Translations under genes and position numbers: made by a program
Notes under the pieces: generated by a model
What the model was told of the DNA's origin: nothing
Database searches by the model: none
The model's input: the letters and a program-made list of their open reading frames with translations, nothing else
From: JBLIRR01 sp049472395
Lineage (GTDB): Bacteria > SZUA-182 > DTGQ01 > JBLIRR01
Reading direction: 5' to 3'
Assembly (NCBI GenBank): GCA_049472395.1
Contig: JBLIRR010000006.1
Location: 54,907-118,906, forward strand
Length of the DNA stretch: 64,000 bases
In this document: piece after piece, positions 8,889-19,400 of the stretch
How the letters are laid out: each line of letters starts with the position of its first letter
Position numbering within the stretch: the stretch's first letter is position 1

Positions 8889-9992
8889 ATGAAAGCACTT
8901 ATTACACAATTATTGTTGATAATAATTTTCTGCTTTTTCGTCTATATGAGTTTTTTTGCGCTCAACAGATGGCGTGCTGAAAGGGCATATCCTATTGAAA
9001 AAAGCTTTATAACGAAACTTAAACCACGAGTGCCAAAAGATGAGAGGGAGGCAGAGCGCCTTGAGTATTCCATAGATCGAACCCCCGGCATTTATACTTA
9101 CCATATATTATTAGGTAAATATTATGCGGTTAAAGCCTCTTCTGCCCAGACGAGGGAAAATAGACTACACATGTTAAAAAGGGCTGAAGAAGAATATCAA
9201 GACGCTCTATTCCTTAATCCCTCATACACAGAAGCCTTGTCCTACATTGCATGGATTGATTTCTCCCTGAAAAAGCCTTATAACGCAATTGATAGGATCG
9301 AAACCGCTATTCGACTTGACCCCTATAACTATTTCAATCACCTCTATTATGGAGTATGTATCGCTTACTTTCTCAACACGCTTCCCCAGAAATATATAAC
9401 CATGTATATTTATAGAGCGGAAGAGGAGTTGAAACGAGGCCTTGAGTTAAATCCCTCATTAGCACGCGAGCCCGCTGTGCTTATGGCAAAAGCCACTCTC
9501 TGTCTTAAAAAAAAGGACTTGCAATCAGCTATCGGACATCTTGAGAAAATCACACAGATCGATAAAACCACTATTCCTTATCATATCACACTGGCAAGCA
9601 TATATTTACAGTCAAATAAACTCACCAAAGGTGAGAGGATATATAAGAATCTTTTGCACTCTCTTCACATTGATGAGAAAAATGTAATAATTGATTCATT
9701 ATTGCAAGCAATAAAGAGGTATCCTGACAATAACGAGCTTAAATTGGTGCTCGGTGAGGCTTATTTCCAAAAAAAAGAATACGACATGACCCTTGCAACC
9801 CTTAAAACTGTTATAAAGGCAGCACCTCATAGGGCTGAGGCACACTATCTTATGGGACAAGCGTATGAATGTGTGGGAGATAAAAACGCTGCCTTGCACG
9901 CATATGAAAAGACTTTGCACTATTCACCCACGCACCCGGACGTCTCAAAGAATATTCTCAGGCTTTACAGGGAAAAAATATTACACAATTAG
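8889..9992 (+). CDS. TPR protein with N-terminal membrane anchor
   Basis: The 367-residue protein has one transmembrane segment (about residues 5-24) followed by tetratricopeptide repeats. Clear repeats are ALFLNPSYTEALSYIAWIDF, RLDPYNYFNHLYYG and, near the end, APHRAEAHYLMGQAYECVG. Such anchored TPR proteins accompany Wzy-type loci, where they are thought to assemble the machinery. It is the last plus-strand gene of the EPS run; its 3' end overlaps the convergent kinase gene by 4 bp. Confidence 0.75.
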   Translation: MKALITQLLLIIIFCFFVYMSFFALNRWRAERAYPIEKSFITKLKPRVPKDEREAERLEYSIDRTPGIYTYHILLGKYYAVKASSAQTRENRLHMLKRAEEEYQDALFLNPSYTEALSYIAWIDFSLKKPYNAIDRIETAIRLDPYNYFNHLYYGVCIAYFLNTLPQKYITMYIYRAEEELKRGLELNPSLAREPAVLMAKATLCLKKKDLQSAIGHLEKITQIDKTTIPYHITLASIYLQSNKLTKGERIYKNLLHSLHIDEKNVIIDSLLQAIKRYPDNNELKLVLGEAYFQKKEYDMTLATLKTVIKAAPHRAEAHYLMGQAYECVGDKNAALHAYEKTLHYSPTHPDVSKNILRLYREKILHN

Positions 9993-12154
9993 CTTTTCCT
10001 CCTACGTGTGCGTTTTTTCCTTGTTGACTCTCCCTCCCCATAATAGTAATAATAATACTGATAGTAGCTTTCCTGCCCAGTTGTTATGTTATTTAAAAGG
10101 GTCCCAAGGAGATTGGCTTTCACATCGTTTAATTGCTCAATCGATCTTCGTATCATCTCCCGTGAGCTTTTCCCTGCCTGGATTACGAGTAACACTTCAT
10201 CAACGAGAGTGCTCAAGATTACCGTATCTGTAATAGCAAGGAGTGGACAGGTATCAAACAGAATTTTATCATATCGCGCTCGAAACAATCGCATATTCTC
10301 TTTCATATTTCCTGATCCGAGCAGTTCCGCAGGATTAGGCGGTATATGGCCGCAGGTAATAATATCAAGGTTGGGAATATCCGTCTTCTTAATGACATCA
10401 TCCAGCGAGGATTCACCTACAAGAAGGTTTGAGATGCCTTTTTCTTTTGATATATTAAATATTTTATGAATTCTCGGTTTCCTCAGATCAACATCCACAA
10501 GCAGCGTTTTGGTATTTGATTGAGCCATGGTAATTGCCAGGTTGGAAACAGTCAAGCTCTTCCCCTCTGAGGGACCTGCACTTGTCACAAGCAATGTCTT
10601 TTTCTCGGAGGTAGATGAGGAAAAAATGAGAGCGGTTCTGATACCTTTATACGCCTCAGCAGCAGTTGATTTTGGCTCATGCAGTGTTATCAAGGTATCA
10701 TTGCCGTCATACGAAGGGATCGGTCCAAGGTATGGTATTTGAAGGTATCTTTTTATATCATCCGGTGTTTTTACCGTATTGTCCAAATATTCAAGAAAAA
10801 AAGCAGAAAAGATACCTCCGAAAAGGCCGGTTATAAGAGAGAGTAAAATATTCAGTCTCTTTCTTGGCTTTACAGGAGATCTTGGGACCATGGCTTTATC
10901 GAGCACTCTTACATTAGTAGGCTGTATACCACTTGTAATCCCTGTCTCTTTTAGCCTGGTCAGCAGAATTTCATACATCTGTTGGTTAATTTCAATATCC
11001 CTTAACAACACATTATAGGTAATGGCATGCTTGCTCAAGGCTTGAGATTCGTCTTTAAGCTCACTTAAGGCTTTCTTCAGGGTTTTCTCCTTTGCGAGGG
11101 CCACTTCATACTCATTCTTAAAATAATTCACTATCTTTTTTATCTCTGTATTTAATTTATTTCTTATTGTGCGCTGCTTCTCCTTTATACTAATAATTCT
11201 TGGATGTTTATCCCCATATTTTTTTGACAGCTCAGAAAGCTCCCTCGCAAGTCGCGCTTCATCTGTCTTTAAGGTTGTAATAAACGCATCGGATAATACC
11301 TTCGGGATTGACTCTATCATCTCCGGATCATCCTGAATTTCTTGTGCCTGGTTAAATCGCATCTCTGCCTCAACCCGTTCGTTTTCTGCCTTCAATACAT
11401 CTGAATTAAGCTCGGCAAGCTTGGCAACCGTGATATTTTCTCTTTCCTTAAGGGAGATTATCTGGTGTTGCTCCTTGAATTTATGCAGCAATATTTCAGA
11501 TTCCTCAAGTTTTTTTCTCTGCTCGTCAATTTTTTTATTTAAAAAATCAGTTGCGCCATACGTTGCCTCCACTTGGGTCTCTAAGTTATGTTCTATATAA
11601 CTGTCCACAATGGCGTTCGCAATACTTGCCGCGAGAATGGGATCTTCGGATTCATAATGGATTTTGACTAATCGCGTATTTCGCACAGGTTCAACAGTAA
11701 TATCCCCTAGAAGCTTATTGGCCATAAATTCACTTATATGAGGGGAATCCTGATATGTTTCTTGTACTTCCCTCTCATTCATGGCAAAGATACTTCCTGA
11801 AATATGAAACTTTTTTTGCTTTGGCCGTGGATTAAAGATTTCATTGTTTCGAAGATGTAATTTTTCTATAACCTTTTTTGCTAAAAGCTTGCTCTCAAGA
11901 ATTTTATACTGGGTCTGATAAAAATCCTGGGTAGTCGCATCAACAGTATAGAGTTCTTTGAAATCGACAATATTTGGATTTTCTTTTTCTATGAGGATCT
12001 GGGTGGTCGCTCTAAAAATGGGAATACTTGTTAATGTATACACCGTGCCTAATGCGAGTGTAATTGTGACAATGGAGATTATTGTCCACCTCCTTTTGTA
12101 TATAACCCATAGATAGTCCCTTAAATCAATTTCCTCCTCCATAAACTCATCCAT
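9989..12154 (-). CDS. Wzc/GumC-type polysaccharide co-polymerase with BY-kinase domain
   Basis: The 721-residue protein joins a Wzz-type chain-length domain to a bacterial tyrosine kinase. Residues 1-90 have IDLRDYLWVIYKRRW and a first membrane helix. The periplasmic part is a long coiled coil (about 190-400). After PVKPRKRLNILLSLITGLFG (second helix) comes the kinase: Walker A GPSEGKS, Walker A' LLVDVDLRKP and later FDTCP (Walker B). The tail has a tyrosine cluster near residues 693-706, the usual autophosphorylation site. It controls chain length and export of Wzy-dependent polysaccharide from the inner membrane. The Wza-type gene lies 10 bp upstream in the same orientation. Confidence 0.92.
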   Translation of the reverse strand: MDEFMEEEIDLRDYLWVIYKRRWTIISIVTITLALGTVYTLTSIPIFRATTQILIEKENPNIVDFKELYTVDATTQDFYQTQYKILESKLLAKKVIEKLHLRNNEIFNPRPKQKKFHISGSIFAMNEREVQETYQDSPHISEFMANKLLGDITVEPVRNTRLVKIHYESEDPILAASIANAIVDSYIEHNLETQVEATYGATDFLNKKIDEQRKKLEESEILLHKFKEQHQIISLKERENITVAKLAELNSDVLKAENERVEAEMRFNQAQEIQDDPEMIESIPKVLSDAFITTLKTDEARLARELSELSKKYGDKHPRIISIKEKQRTIRNKLNTEIKKIVNYFKNEYEVALAKEKTLKKALSELKDESQALSKHAITYNVLLRDIEINQQMYEILLTRLKETGITSGIQPTNVRVLDKAMVPRSPVKPRKRLNILLSLITGLFGGIFSAFFLEYLDNTVKTPDDIKRYLQIPYLGPIPSYDGNDTLITLHEPKSTAAEAYKGIRTALIFSSSTSEKKTLLVTSAGPSEGKSLTVSNLAITMAQSNTKTLLVDVDLRKPRIHKIFNISKEKGISNLLVGESSLDDVIKKTDIPNLDIITCGHIPPNPAELLGSGNMKENMRLFRARYDKILFDTCPLLAITDTVILSTLVDEVLLVIQAGKSSREMIRRSIEQLNDVKANLLGTLLNNITTGQESYYQYYYYYYGEGESTRKKRTRRRKS

Positions 12155-12164
12155 AGATCTCTCC

Positions 12165-13055
12165 CTAAAAAAAACTTTCAGGCACTATAATGGCATCATT
12201 GGGCTGCACAAACTCATCCATATTGACCTTAATCTTCACCTCTTTCCCCTCGACAACTCTCACCACTTTCGTCCTGCCCATCGCAGCTTTTGCAGTTGTT
12301 CCGCCACCCATTGAAATTGCCTTAAGTATTGTCGTTCCCTTCTCAAGACTATACTTTCCGGGGCTGTTCACTTCCCCCATGATAAAAAAGGATTGGGCCT
12401 TGGGTATAAAAATGGAATCTCCATTATGAATATATATATTCTGACTAAGATCCCCTTCCAAAGCGCTTCTTATATCAACCTTTATCTGCTCTCCCTCTTC
12501 CGCCTGGCTTGAAGGAGCATAATCCCTGCTTTTTCCTTTTTTTTTCGGCCTCACTACTATTACTTCCCTGCCCGCATCTCTAAGCCCCCCAGCCATGGAT
12601 ATCGCCTCTATAAGCGTGGTCTTTTTTGTCAGATAGTACGTACCAGGTTTATTGGCCTCTCCGATTATAAATACCTTTTGGCTTTTATACTCTATAACCT
12701 GAATGGTAACTTGAGGATTATTGATATAACCTGATTTAAGTTTATGGGTGATTTCCTCTGCCAATTCAGCGGTGGTCAAGCCCGATGCCTTTATCTTTCC
12801 GATAAGATGAAAATTAATAAAGCCTTCTAATGAGACTGCCACCTTGCTGGAGAGGTCTTCATTATCCCATACTGTCACATGTAATACATCTTCAGGGCCA
12901 ATGATGTAGTCTTCTCCGGCTTCTTTTGAGTGTGCCGTAGAAAAAAAAATAAAAGGCAGAAGAAGTATAATAAATAGTATGACTATTATTTTATTATACA
13001 TATTACATAAACTTATAGGGTCAGGAATTCTAATTTTGACTGTTAAATTCCACAT
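12165..13055 (-). CDS. Wza-type polysaccharide export protein (Poly_export + SLBB)
   Basis: After a hydrophobic signal segment comes the polysaccharide export domain (YIIGPEDVLHVTVWDNEDLS) and then two SLBB domains (VFIIGEANKPGTYYL and FFIMGEVNSPGKYSL). Members form the outer-membrane channel for capsule or EPS. No lipobox Cys is seen, so it may not be lipidated as E. coli Wza is. The start is uncertain. The ATG at 13055 has an AGG 4 nt upstream but adds an 18-residue extension before the signal peptide. The ATG at 13001 (MYNKIIVILF) begins directly at the signal peptide but has only a weak ribosome-binding site. It probably forms an operon with the co-polymerase. Confidence 0.9.
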   Translation of the reverse strand: MWNLTVKIRIPDPISLCNMYNKIIVILFIILLLPFIFFSTAHSKEAGEDYIIGPEDVLHVTVWDNEDLSSKVAVSLEGFINFHLIGKIKASGLTTAELAEEITHKLKSGYINNPQVTIQVIEYKSQKVFIIGEANKPGTYYLTKKTTLIEAISMAGGLRDAGREVIVVRPKKKGKSRDYAPSSQAEEGEQIKVDIRSALEGDLSQNIYIHNGDSIFIPKAQSFFIMGEVNSPGKYSLEKGTTILKAISMGGGTTAKAAMGRTKVVRVVEGKEVKIKVNMDEFVQPNDAIIVPESFF

Positions 13056-13082
13056 GTTACCTGCCCAAAATTGGAATTGCTA

Positions 13083-14327
13083 TTATAAAGTGGCGCTTAT
13101 ACCAAGCATAACCTTATTATTAACCTGGTCCTTGTCGTCATCATTAGAATCTTTGCTTGTATAGGTGTATTTTAGGCTGGTGTGCAGCCATTCCCGGATG
13201 TGATAGCTCAATCCCCCACTGAACGTGATCACGTCATCCTCTCGCCTTTTTTTGCTGTCATCACGTTTATTGTATTTATCGTTCCCCAAGCCACTGCTTA
13301 TATCAAGATTAATTCTATTGAGAAATTTCAGCGCAAGGCCCAAGGTATATCTTGTATTTGTGTAATAGGCACTTTTTGAATATTCACTACTCCCCCCATA
13401 CTCTGTCTCTTCAATGGAACGGTTTATCCCAAGATTCATTGTAGTGGTGTCGCTTATGTGATAGCCAAGATTCGTCGCCATTGATACTATTCCTTTATCA
13501 GTGTATTCATCATTACTCGCGTCACCACCGGAATTATCAAATGACTTCTTTGTATATCCAACCTGAAAGGTCCCTGTTATTTTACCTGTTGCGTCCCACT
13601 TTAATCCTCCATTTAAAGAGATAGCTTTTGAATCCTTATCCGTCGCATCATCTGAACTATCATAATAATCTGTAATGGTATGGTTAAATCCCGTAAACAT
13701 TGAGGTTTTTGGAAGGAACCTATAATACATTGTCATACCGATACTATCATCTTTTCTATTGGCCCCTTCATTCGCTTCCTGATCATATTCAAGCATAAAC
13801 TCCGAGACCTTCACTTCCAGTGAAAGATTATCAGCCGGGAATCTAAAACCTGTGGTGAACCATATATTATTGGTCCAATGACTTGCCCGATTCGCATCTA
13901 TTTCAGGTCTTGTATCTTTCGTCTGGACATAGGTATCATTAAGATTGAGGGTAAGACCCGATGGAAAATTAAAAGCCATCTTTGCATTAGATGTATGACT
14001 TGTATAATCTTCCTCGTCATACTCACTATAGGAGTTAATATCCGCTGAATAGCAAATGCTCAATTTATAATCAGTCCCAAGATTCAGTGATAAACCGGGA
14101 GTAATGATCATAATGGTATCCTCTATTATGTCATTGCTGGGATCATCCTCGGATGTATTATATATATTATCATCCCATTTCATTTGAAGGCCTATGCTCG
14201 GATGGATTTCTACTCCTCCCACCTTAATATTTCCCTGAGCATGAGCTGATGTACAAAGGAGAAAGAAAAAAGAGTAACACACTAACACACTTCCCACTGC
14301 AAGGATTTTTTTATTAATGATATTCAT
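13083..14327 (-). CDS. Outer-membrane beta-barrel protein (BBP2-like)
   Basis: A 414-residue protein with a signal peptide ending near SAHAQG. After this come alternating amphipathic beta strands with a C-terminal VMLGISATL strand ending in a hydrophobic residue. HPSIGLQMKWDDNIYNT near the N-terminus is typical of the putative beta-barrel porin 2 family found in EPS loci. It probably sits in the outer membrane next to the export protein. I chose the ATG at 14327 because AGGAGAGG lies 6 nt upstream; a GTG two codons earlier touches that site. The distance to the Wza-type gene (28 bp or more) fits one operon. Confidence 0.8.
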   Translation of the reverse strand: MNIINKKILAVGSVLVCYSFFFLLCTSAHAQGNIKVGGVEIHPSIGLQMKWDDNIYNTSEDDPSNDIIEDTIMIITPGLSLNLGTDYKLSICYSADINSYSEYDEEDYTSHTSNAKMAFNFPSGLTLNLNDTYVQTKDTRPEIDANRASHWTNNIWFTTGFRFPADNLSLEVKVSEFMLEYDQEANEGANRKDDSIGMTMYYRFLPKTSMFTGFNHTITDYYDSSDDATDKDSKAISLNGGLKWDATGKITGTFQVGYTKKSFDNSGGDASNDEYTDKGIVSMATNLGYHISDTTTMNLGINRSIEETEYGGSSEYSKSAYYTNTRYTLGLALKFLNRINLDISSGLGNDKYNKRDDSKKRREDDVITFSGGLSYHIREWLHTSLKYTYTSKDSNDDDKDQVNNKVMLGISATL

Positions 14328-14394
14328 AGTCACCCTCTCCTGTTATATATATCATTTTCATACATCCCCTCTCGTTTTCCCATTGTTATCACCG

Positions 14395-16215
14395 TTATGA
14401 GGATGGACTGGAGGTATTCAGATCATCTGACTCGGGAATTGTTGGGAGTGCGGGTTCTTCAAGCTCCTCCCCTGGAGTATATGTGGTATCCTCCTCTTGC
14501 TGCTGTGTTTCATCAAATTCCCAGTATTCTAACTCCCCCTCATCAATCTGCTCTTCTGGCTGACCTTCATCAATCGCTTCCTCTGTTTGTCCCTCATCAA
14601 CTACCTCATCTACAACTATTTCATCTACAACTACCTCATCTGGTAACTCTCCTCCCGGCTCCTCTCCCACTAATTCCTCGGCTCCCTCAAGGACTCCCCC
14701 CCCGATAATTGTCTCTGCTTGATCAATGGCTTGATCAGAAATATTTACTATCAGCTCAACTTCAAGAATATTTCCTGTTGCGGCTGCCTCTAAGACATTT
14801 TCTGCAGCCATATCCATTGTGGTAACTACCTGCTCAATTTTTGTCACTGCTATCTCCACTTTTTCTAATGTGCCACTGTCATTTGCCACAACATTCACTG
14901 CTACTTCAGCTATAGCCTCTGCATTAGACGTGTTAACCAGCGCGGCTTTTGCAATGACTTCCGTTGCAAGCGCTATTGACTCCGCAACCTCTTCTGATGA
15001 GGTTTCAACCCTTTCGGCTACCTCTTCGACCTTTAAAGAGAGATTTTCCACCTGAATCACAACCTGCTGTGTTTTTTGCAATGCTTTCTCCGCTGAAACC
15101 ACAACGTCTTCATCACCACTCGTATGCGCGACAACGACTGATGAAGCAGCTTTGATTGTTGCGGCATCTGCACTTGAAACACTCGCCTTTGTTTCCGCAA
15201 CCGCTGCTTTTGCCATTGCAGAGCTCACATTATCAATAGCCTTAACCTCTGATGCCACACTCTTTACTTCGGAAAATCGTTTTTCAACTCCATTGAGTAT
15301 CCGCGTGGTGTGCTCTAACGTCTTTATGGCTGCAATCCGCGCTGACGTATCTCCCAATCGTTCCGCTTCAAGAAGGGCCTCTTCAGCAGTTGCCAGATGT
15401 GCTTTTGATTGCTCAAGCGCAGACTTACTTTGAGCCACAGAAGCATCTGCTTTTAAATGAGCTGCCTGTTTTTTAAGGATCTCTGTTTTTGCCCGGTCTG
15501 CATGAGAACGTGCTTTTTTAGCCATTTTATTATATTGGCCCGCTCTTGATGCAGCATAGGCCGCTTTTTCATGCGTTTCCAGGTTTTTCTTCGCTGCTTT
15601 TTGTAGGGGTGAATTATCTGCACGTGGATTTGAAGGAGGAAGGTTCTTTGTCTTTATATGAGATGGTGTAATTGGTCTTGGAAGAGGAATCGGCTTGAAA
15701 TCCCCGATCATATCGGCATCACCAGATGCAAGGCCGAATTTCGCAGCCCCTTCTACATCAACTTCTATTTTCCCGGATGTCCCCCTGATACCTGCTGTTA
15801 AATGAGGCGCTTTAAACCTGACTTTTTTGTTCTTTTGAACTTTGATGTCAAACCATGCTGTACCAAGCAAAACATTCACCTGACGTACAGTGGCGGTCTT
15901 TCTTACCAACACACCTTTTCTCTCTTTTTTTTCAACAATACTAAGATTCGAATCAATATCAAGCCGTATAATACCAGTATCAATAAGATTAATCTCAGCC
16001 CTCCCCCTTCTCGTTACTACCTTATCTGTGCTAAATAGAGGATGGGGAACGGTTTTGAGTGCACTCCATTTCCCTTTGGTCCTTACCAATACTTCTCCTG
16101 ATGAGAGAGTAATATCTCCCAGCTTCACTGCTTCTTGAGGTTTCTGGGCGAATGTGTAAAGAGGAATAACAAGAAGAGTGGCTACACTAATTATAAATAA
16201 TAATTTGATTCTCAT
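14395..16215 (-). CDS. FecR-domain secreted protein with Ala-rich helical region
   Basis: The 606-residue protein has a signal peptide (to about residue 23). A FecR domain follows (about 30-165; GEVLVRTKGKW, VVTRRGRAEINL, TAGIRGTSGKIEV). A long Ala/Glu/Lys/Val-rich helical region runs from about 210 to 500, and the tail is low-complexity, Glu/Pro/Asp-rich. FecR domains outside iron uptake are common in surface and EPS proteins, where they are thought to bind glycans or the envelope. It heads the minus-strand set that continues with the beta-barrel, export protein and co-polymerase. The acidic tail has simple repeats (VVDEIVVDEVV, EGQTEEAIDEGQPEE). Confidence 0.75.
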   Translation of the reverse strand: MRIKLLFIISVATLLVIPLYTFAQKPQEAVKLGDITLSSGEVLVRTKGKWSALKTVPHPLFSTDKVVTRRGRAEINLIDTGIIRLDIDSNLSIVEKKERKGVLVRKTATVRQVNVLLGTAWFDIKVQKNKKVRFKAPHLTAGIRGTSGKIEVDVEGAAKFGLASGDADMIGDFKPIPLPRPITPSHIKTKNLPPSNPRADNSPLQKAAKKNLETHEKAAYAASRAGQYNKMAKKARSHADRAKTEILKKQAAHLKADASVAQSKSALEQSKAHLATAEEALLEAERLGDTSARIAAIKTLEHTTRILNGVEKRFSEVKSVASEVKAIDNVSSAMAKAAVAETKASVSSADAATIKAASSVVVAHTSGDEDVVVSAEKALQKTQQVVIQVENLSLKVEEVAERVETSSEEVAESIALATEVIAKAALVNTSNAEAIAEVAVNVVANDSGTLEKVEIAVTKIEQVVTTMDMAAENVLEAAATGNILEVELIVNISDQAIDQAETIIGGGVLEGAEELVGEEPGGELPDEVVVDEIVVDEVVDEGQTEEAIDEGQPEEQIDEGELEYWEFDETQQQEEDTTYTPGEELEEPALPTIPESDDLNTSSPSS

Positions 16216-16370
16216 ATAATTACACCCCTTCTTTAAGAAATACGATTCTCATCTTAAAATCGTTAAAAATATATGTGCATTCTAATCAAGAAATTATCTC
16301 TTTGTCAAGGATTAATTAAATTTTATGATTTTAGGCAGAACCCTCTTCTTCCAGTGAAGCTTCGCCTCAC

Positions 16371-16449
16371 ACAGACAAGGTTAAAGGCCTATTGTCGGTG
16401 GAATTTTAGGATGCCCCTCACCGGATGCTCGATGCGGGATAAAAAATAA
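16371..16449 (+). pseudogene. Decayed 3' end of a copy of the glycosidase-like gene
   Basis: Translating from 16371 gives TDKVKGLLSVEF, a stop, DAPH, and after a one-base shift GCSMRDKK and a stop. The end of the gene at 6886-8868 reads TDKIKGKFSTEL, then GCSMPDEK and a stop. At DNA level GGATGCTCGATGC is shared exactly (8842-8854 and 16423-16435), and the flanking A-rich bases also match. The similarity covers about 26 codons and carries a stop and a frameshift. It is a relic of a duplicated or rearranged EPS gene between the FecR gene and the GlmS-like gene. Confidence 0.7.
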
Positions 16450-16465
16450 ATAGAAAATATTCCTT

Positions 16466-19400
16466 TCAATCAGGTTTTAGTTGAAGCTTAGCTATCTTTT
16501 TTATAATATCTTCCGCTGTTTGACTCATGAGATACGATGTATTAAATTCTTCCAATAGATGATCATCCCAGTCAATATTCAACTCTTCAGCTAAATTGTC
16601 AACAATTTCTTCATATTTCACACCCATTGCCGCAATTTTCTCCTCGAGACTCACTCCTTTCTCCCTATACGTGATATGAAGAACCATCAGATATTTGCGG
16701 TCAGTCTTCTTATCCTTGTTATAAATGGGGAAGATAATGATCTGAGCTTTGTCCCAAAGCCCAACGCCACAATAAAGAACATTATTTTTGATAACAAGAC
16801 GCTTGGTACCCCTCAAAGCGGGATTTCGTTCCACCCTCGAAAACATATCCTTTGCAGCCCCTTCTTTGGATAACACGTGTATTGTCGAAGCATCCGTTGG
16901 AAGTCCTCGTGGATCAAGGCCCCTGACTTCATAGAGTGTTGATGCATGTATAGAATCAATAACTGGTTGAATATTCTTTAGCTTTCGCACAATATTAAAA
17001 TCGAGCTGGGGCAACTCAAATCCTCTGGCTATTATGTAATCAAAGACAGGGCCGGTTATCACCTCAGGCAGACGGCTTGTTCCAACAGTAACTGTTTTTG
17101 CCTGATGCTTGATCGCATCAATGGGTCTTGAAAATTCATTTACCGCCTTATCAACAATTTGCAGAAAAAGCGTGAGACAATCATATGGATTGCCACGAGA
17201 GCCAAGATCGGCAGAAATATCCATTAAAGGCAAATTCCCCCTGATATATTTGATCGCGAGAATTAAATCACTTATCGTATCAGCCTCTATCACCCCATTG
17301 AAATGCCTATTTGTCTTATGGGCTACTATATCCTTTTCAAATTCTTTTATCAGTTTCTGAGCTTCAGCGTCAAGCATCATCTCCAATTGATTTTTGCCTT
17401 TATTTTGAAGAACATTCATCCTCTCTCTCAGTCTCTTGCGAAAATCCTTAAAAAAATCACCTATTTCATTTATGGCGATAGCGGCATAATATCCCCATAA
17501 ATGCCCTACCATAGTATTTAAGATAGGTGATAGACGTTCATTCTCAAAATGAGGCACTTTCAAAATACTACTGGCAATGTCATCAAAACGGTTCTCTTTT
17601 TCGTCAATTATGCATATTGTTGTGGCCTTATGTGCTTGAAAAATAGCTGTGTCTTTTACAATATCACCAAGTACAGTCTCACGATTACCAGCTGCACAGA
17701 CCACAATAAGGGGTTCCGCGGAAAGATCTATATGTTTTCGATCTTCAACCACATCAGAAGGAAGTGTTTTATAACATAATTCACTTAATTTTATTCTTAC
17801 CTCATCAGCGGCAATCTTATTTGGACCACTGCCGACAACAGCCCAATGCTTCTTCCCAAGGCATAATTTTCTTGCAGACTCTTCAATAGCCTCCCTCTGC
17901 TTACATAATATATTATTCATGAGCTTCGGAAGCCTATAGAGGGCCTGTACCTCCGAGGCAATATACGCCTCGGTCTTTGTCTCTAAAATTTGCGCGAGGC
18001 GAAGTCCCAGTATGCACCCCGCAACAATTTGAGAATAAAAAGCCTTTGTGGATGCCACCGACATCTCAATATCTCTGCCGTCACTCGTATAAAAAATGCC
18101 TTGCGCTTTATAGGTGATATCTGAATTTCGGCGATTAACAATTGCTATTGTATAAGCACCTCGCTCCTTGGCAAGATCCAGTGCTTTATTGGTGTCTGTC
18201 GTTGTCCCAGATTGCGTCACCGCGATTACCAGAGCGTCATTCAAAGGTTTATCAAGTCCGAATCCGCTTAATTCCGAGGCCTTTTTCTCTAATATGGATA
18301 TGGCGGTAAATGAGAGATATTCCCTCAATAAAAAAGCAATTCCTGCCGCAGCTATACCTGCTGTCCCCTGCCCTATCAGATATATATATTTAATCTTACC
18401 TGATTTAAATGCACAAGAAAGGTCTTTCGAGATAATCTCATCTCCCAGATTAAAAAGAGCTCTCCTTTCTCTGCCATCACCGTATTTTTTAACCAGGACC
18501 CTCCCGCTCAAGGTCTTTTGGACCGATGAAGGAGCTTGCGTCACTTCTTTTAAAAAATAATGGGGGAAATTCTGACGATCAATATCACGGGTTGAGATTT
18601 CAGTGCTCAATATCATATTGCGTGTTAAAGTGACTGGGAAGCCATCATAATCGAACGCTGTGATACCCTCAAGACCACCTGAGCTATCAAGGATGTATAT
18701 CTGCCCATGAGAATCATCGGTTCCTTGATTGAGTTTGAGATAAGAAGATGTTTGCTCAACAAATCCATACACCTCAGAGGCAATAAGATATGAATCCCGA
18801 CAAAGACCGACAAAAATGGCCTGACCGCTCCCTTTCTGAGCTAAATAGAATCGTCCCGGCTCACTATCGCTCTGCAAAGCTATCGCATGAGAGCCATCAA
18901 AATCATTGACTGCCAGACGAAATGCCTCGGCGAGACTACAGCCCAATCTTAAATAATGCTCAACCCATAAGGGTATAATTTTGGCATCTGTCGTGACCCT
19001 CTCATTGATCATTTCTCCGTCTTCCTTCAAGAGCCTCTCTTTCAAATGGATAAAGTTATCAATGTCTCCATTTAACACTGCGTGAATCTGGACTGTTCGT
19101 GACAAATCCTTATTATTCAAGGGATGGCAATTTTCTTCGCTGATCTCTCCGACAGAGGCCCATCTCGTATGTGCAAGCACCTGACACTGGGTGTGAGGGG
19201 TGCCTAATAGTTCATGCAATAATGTATCCCTTCCGATAAATGCTCGAAGTCTGGTCACATTCTCGCCAAGATGGCCGATCTCTTGAGCGGTTTTATAGAC
19301 AAATGTAAGAATACCCGAAGAGTTATCCGTAATAGAGCGGCAATGCAAATTAGTAATCTTTTGACGCTCTTCATATTCTCCCATTAAACCCTTGGCAGTA

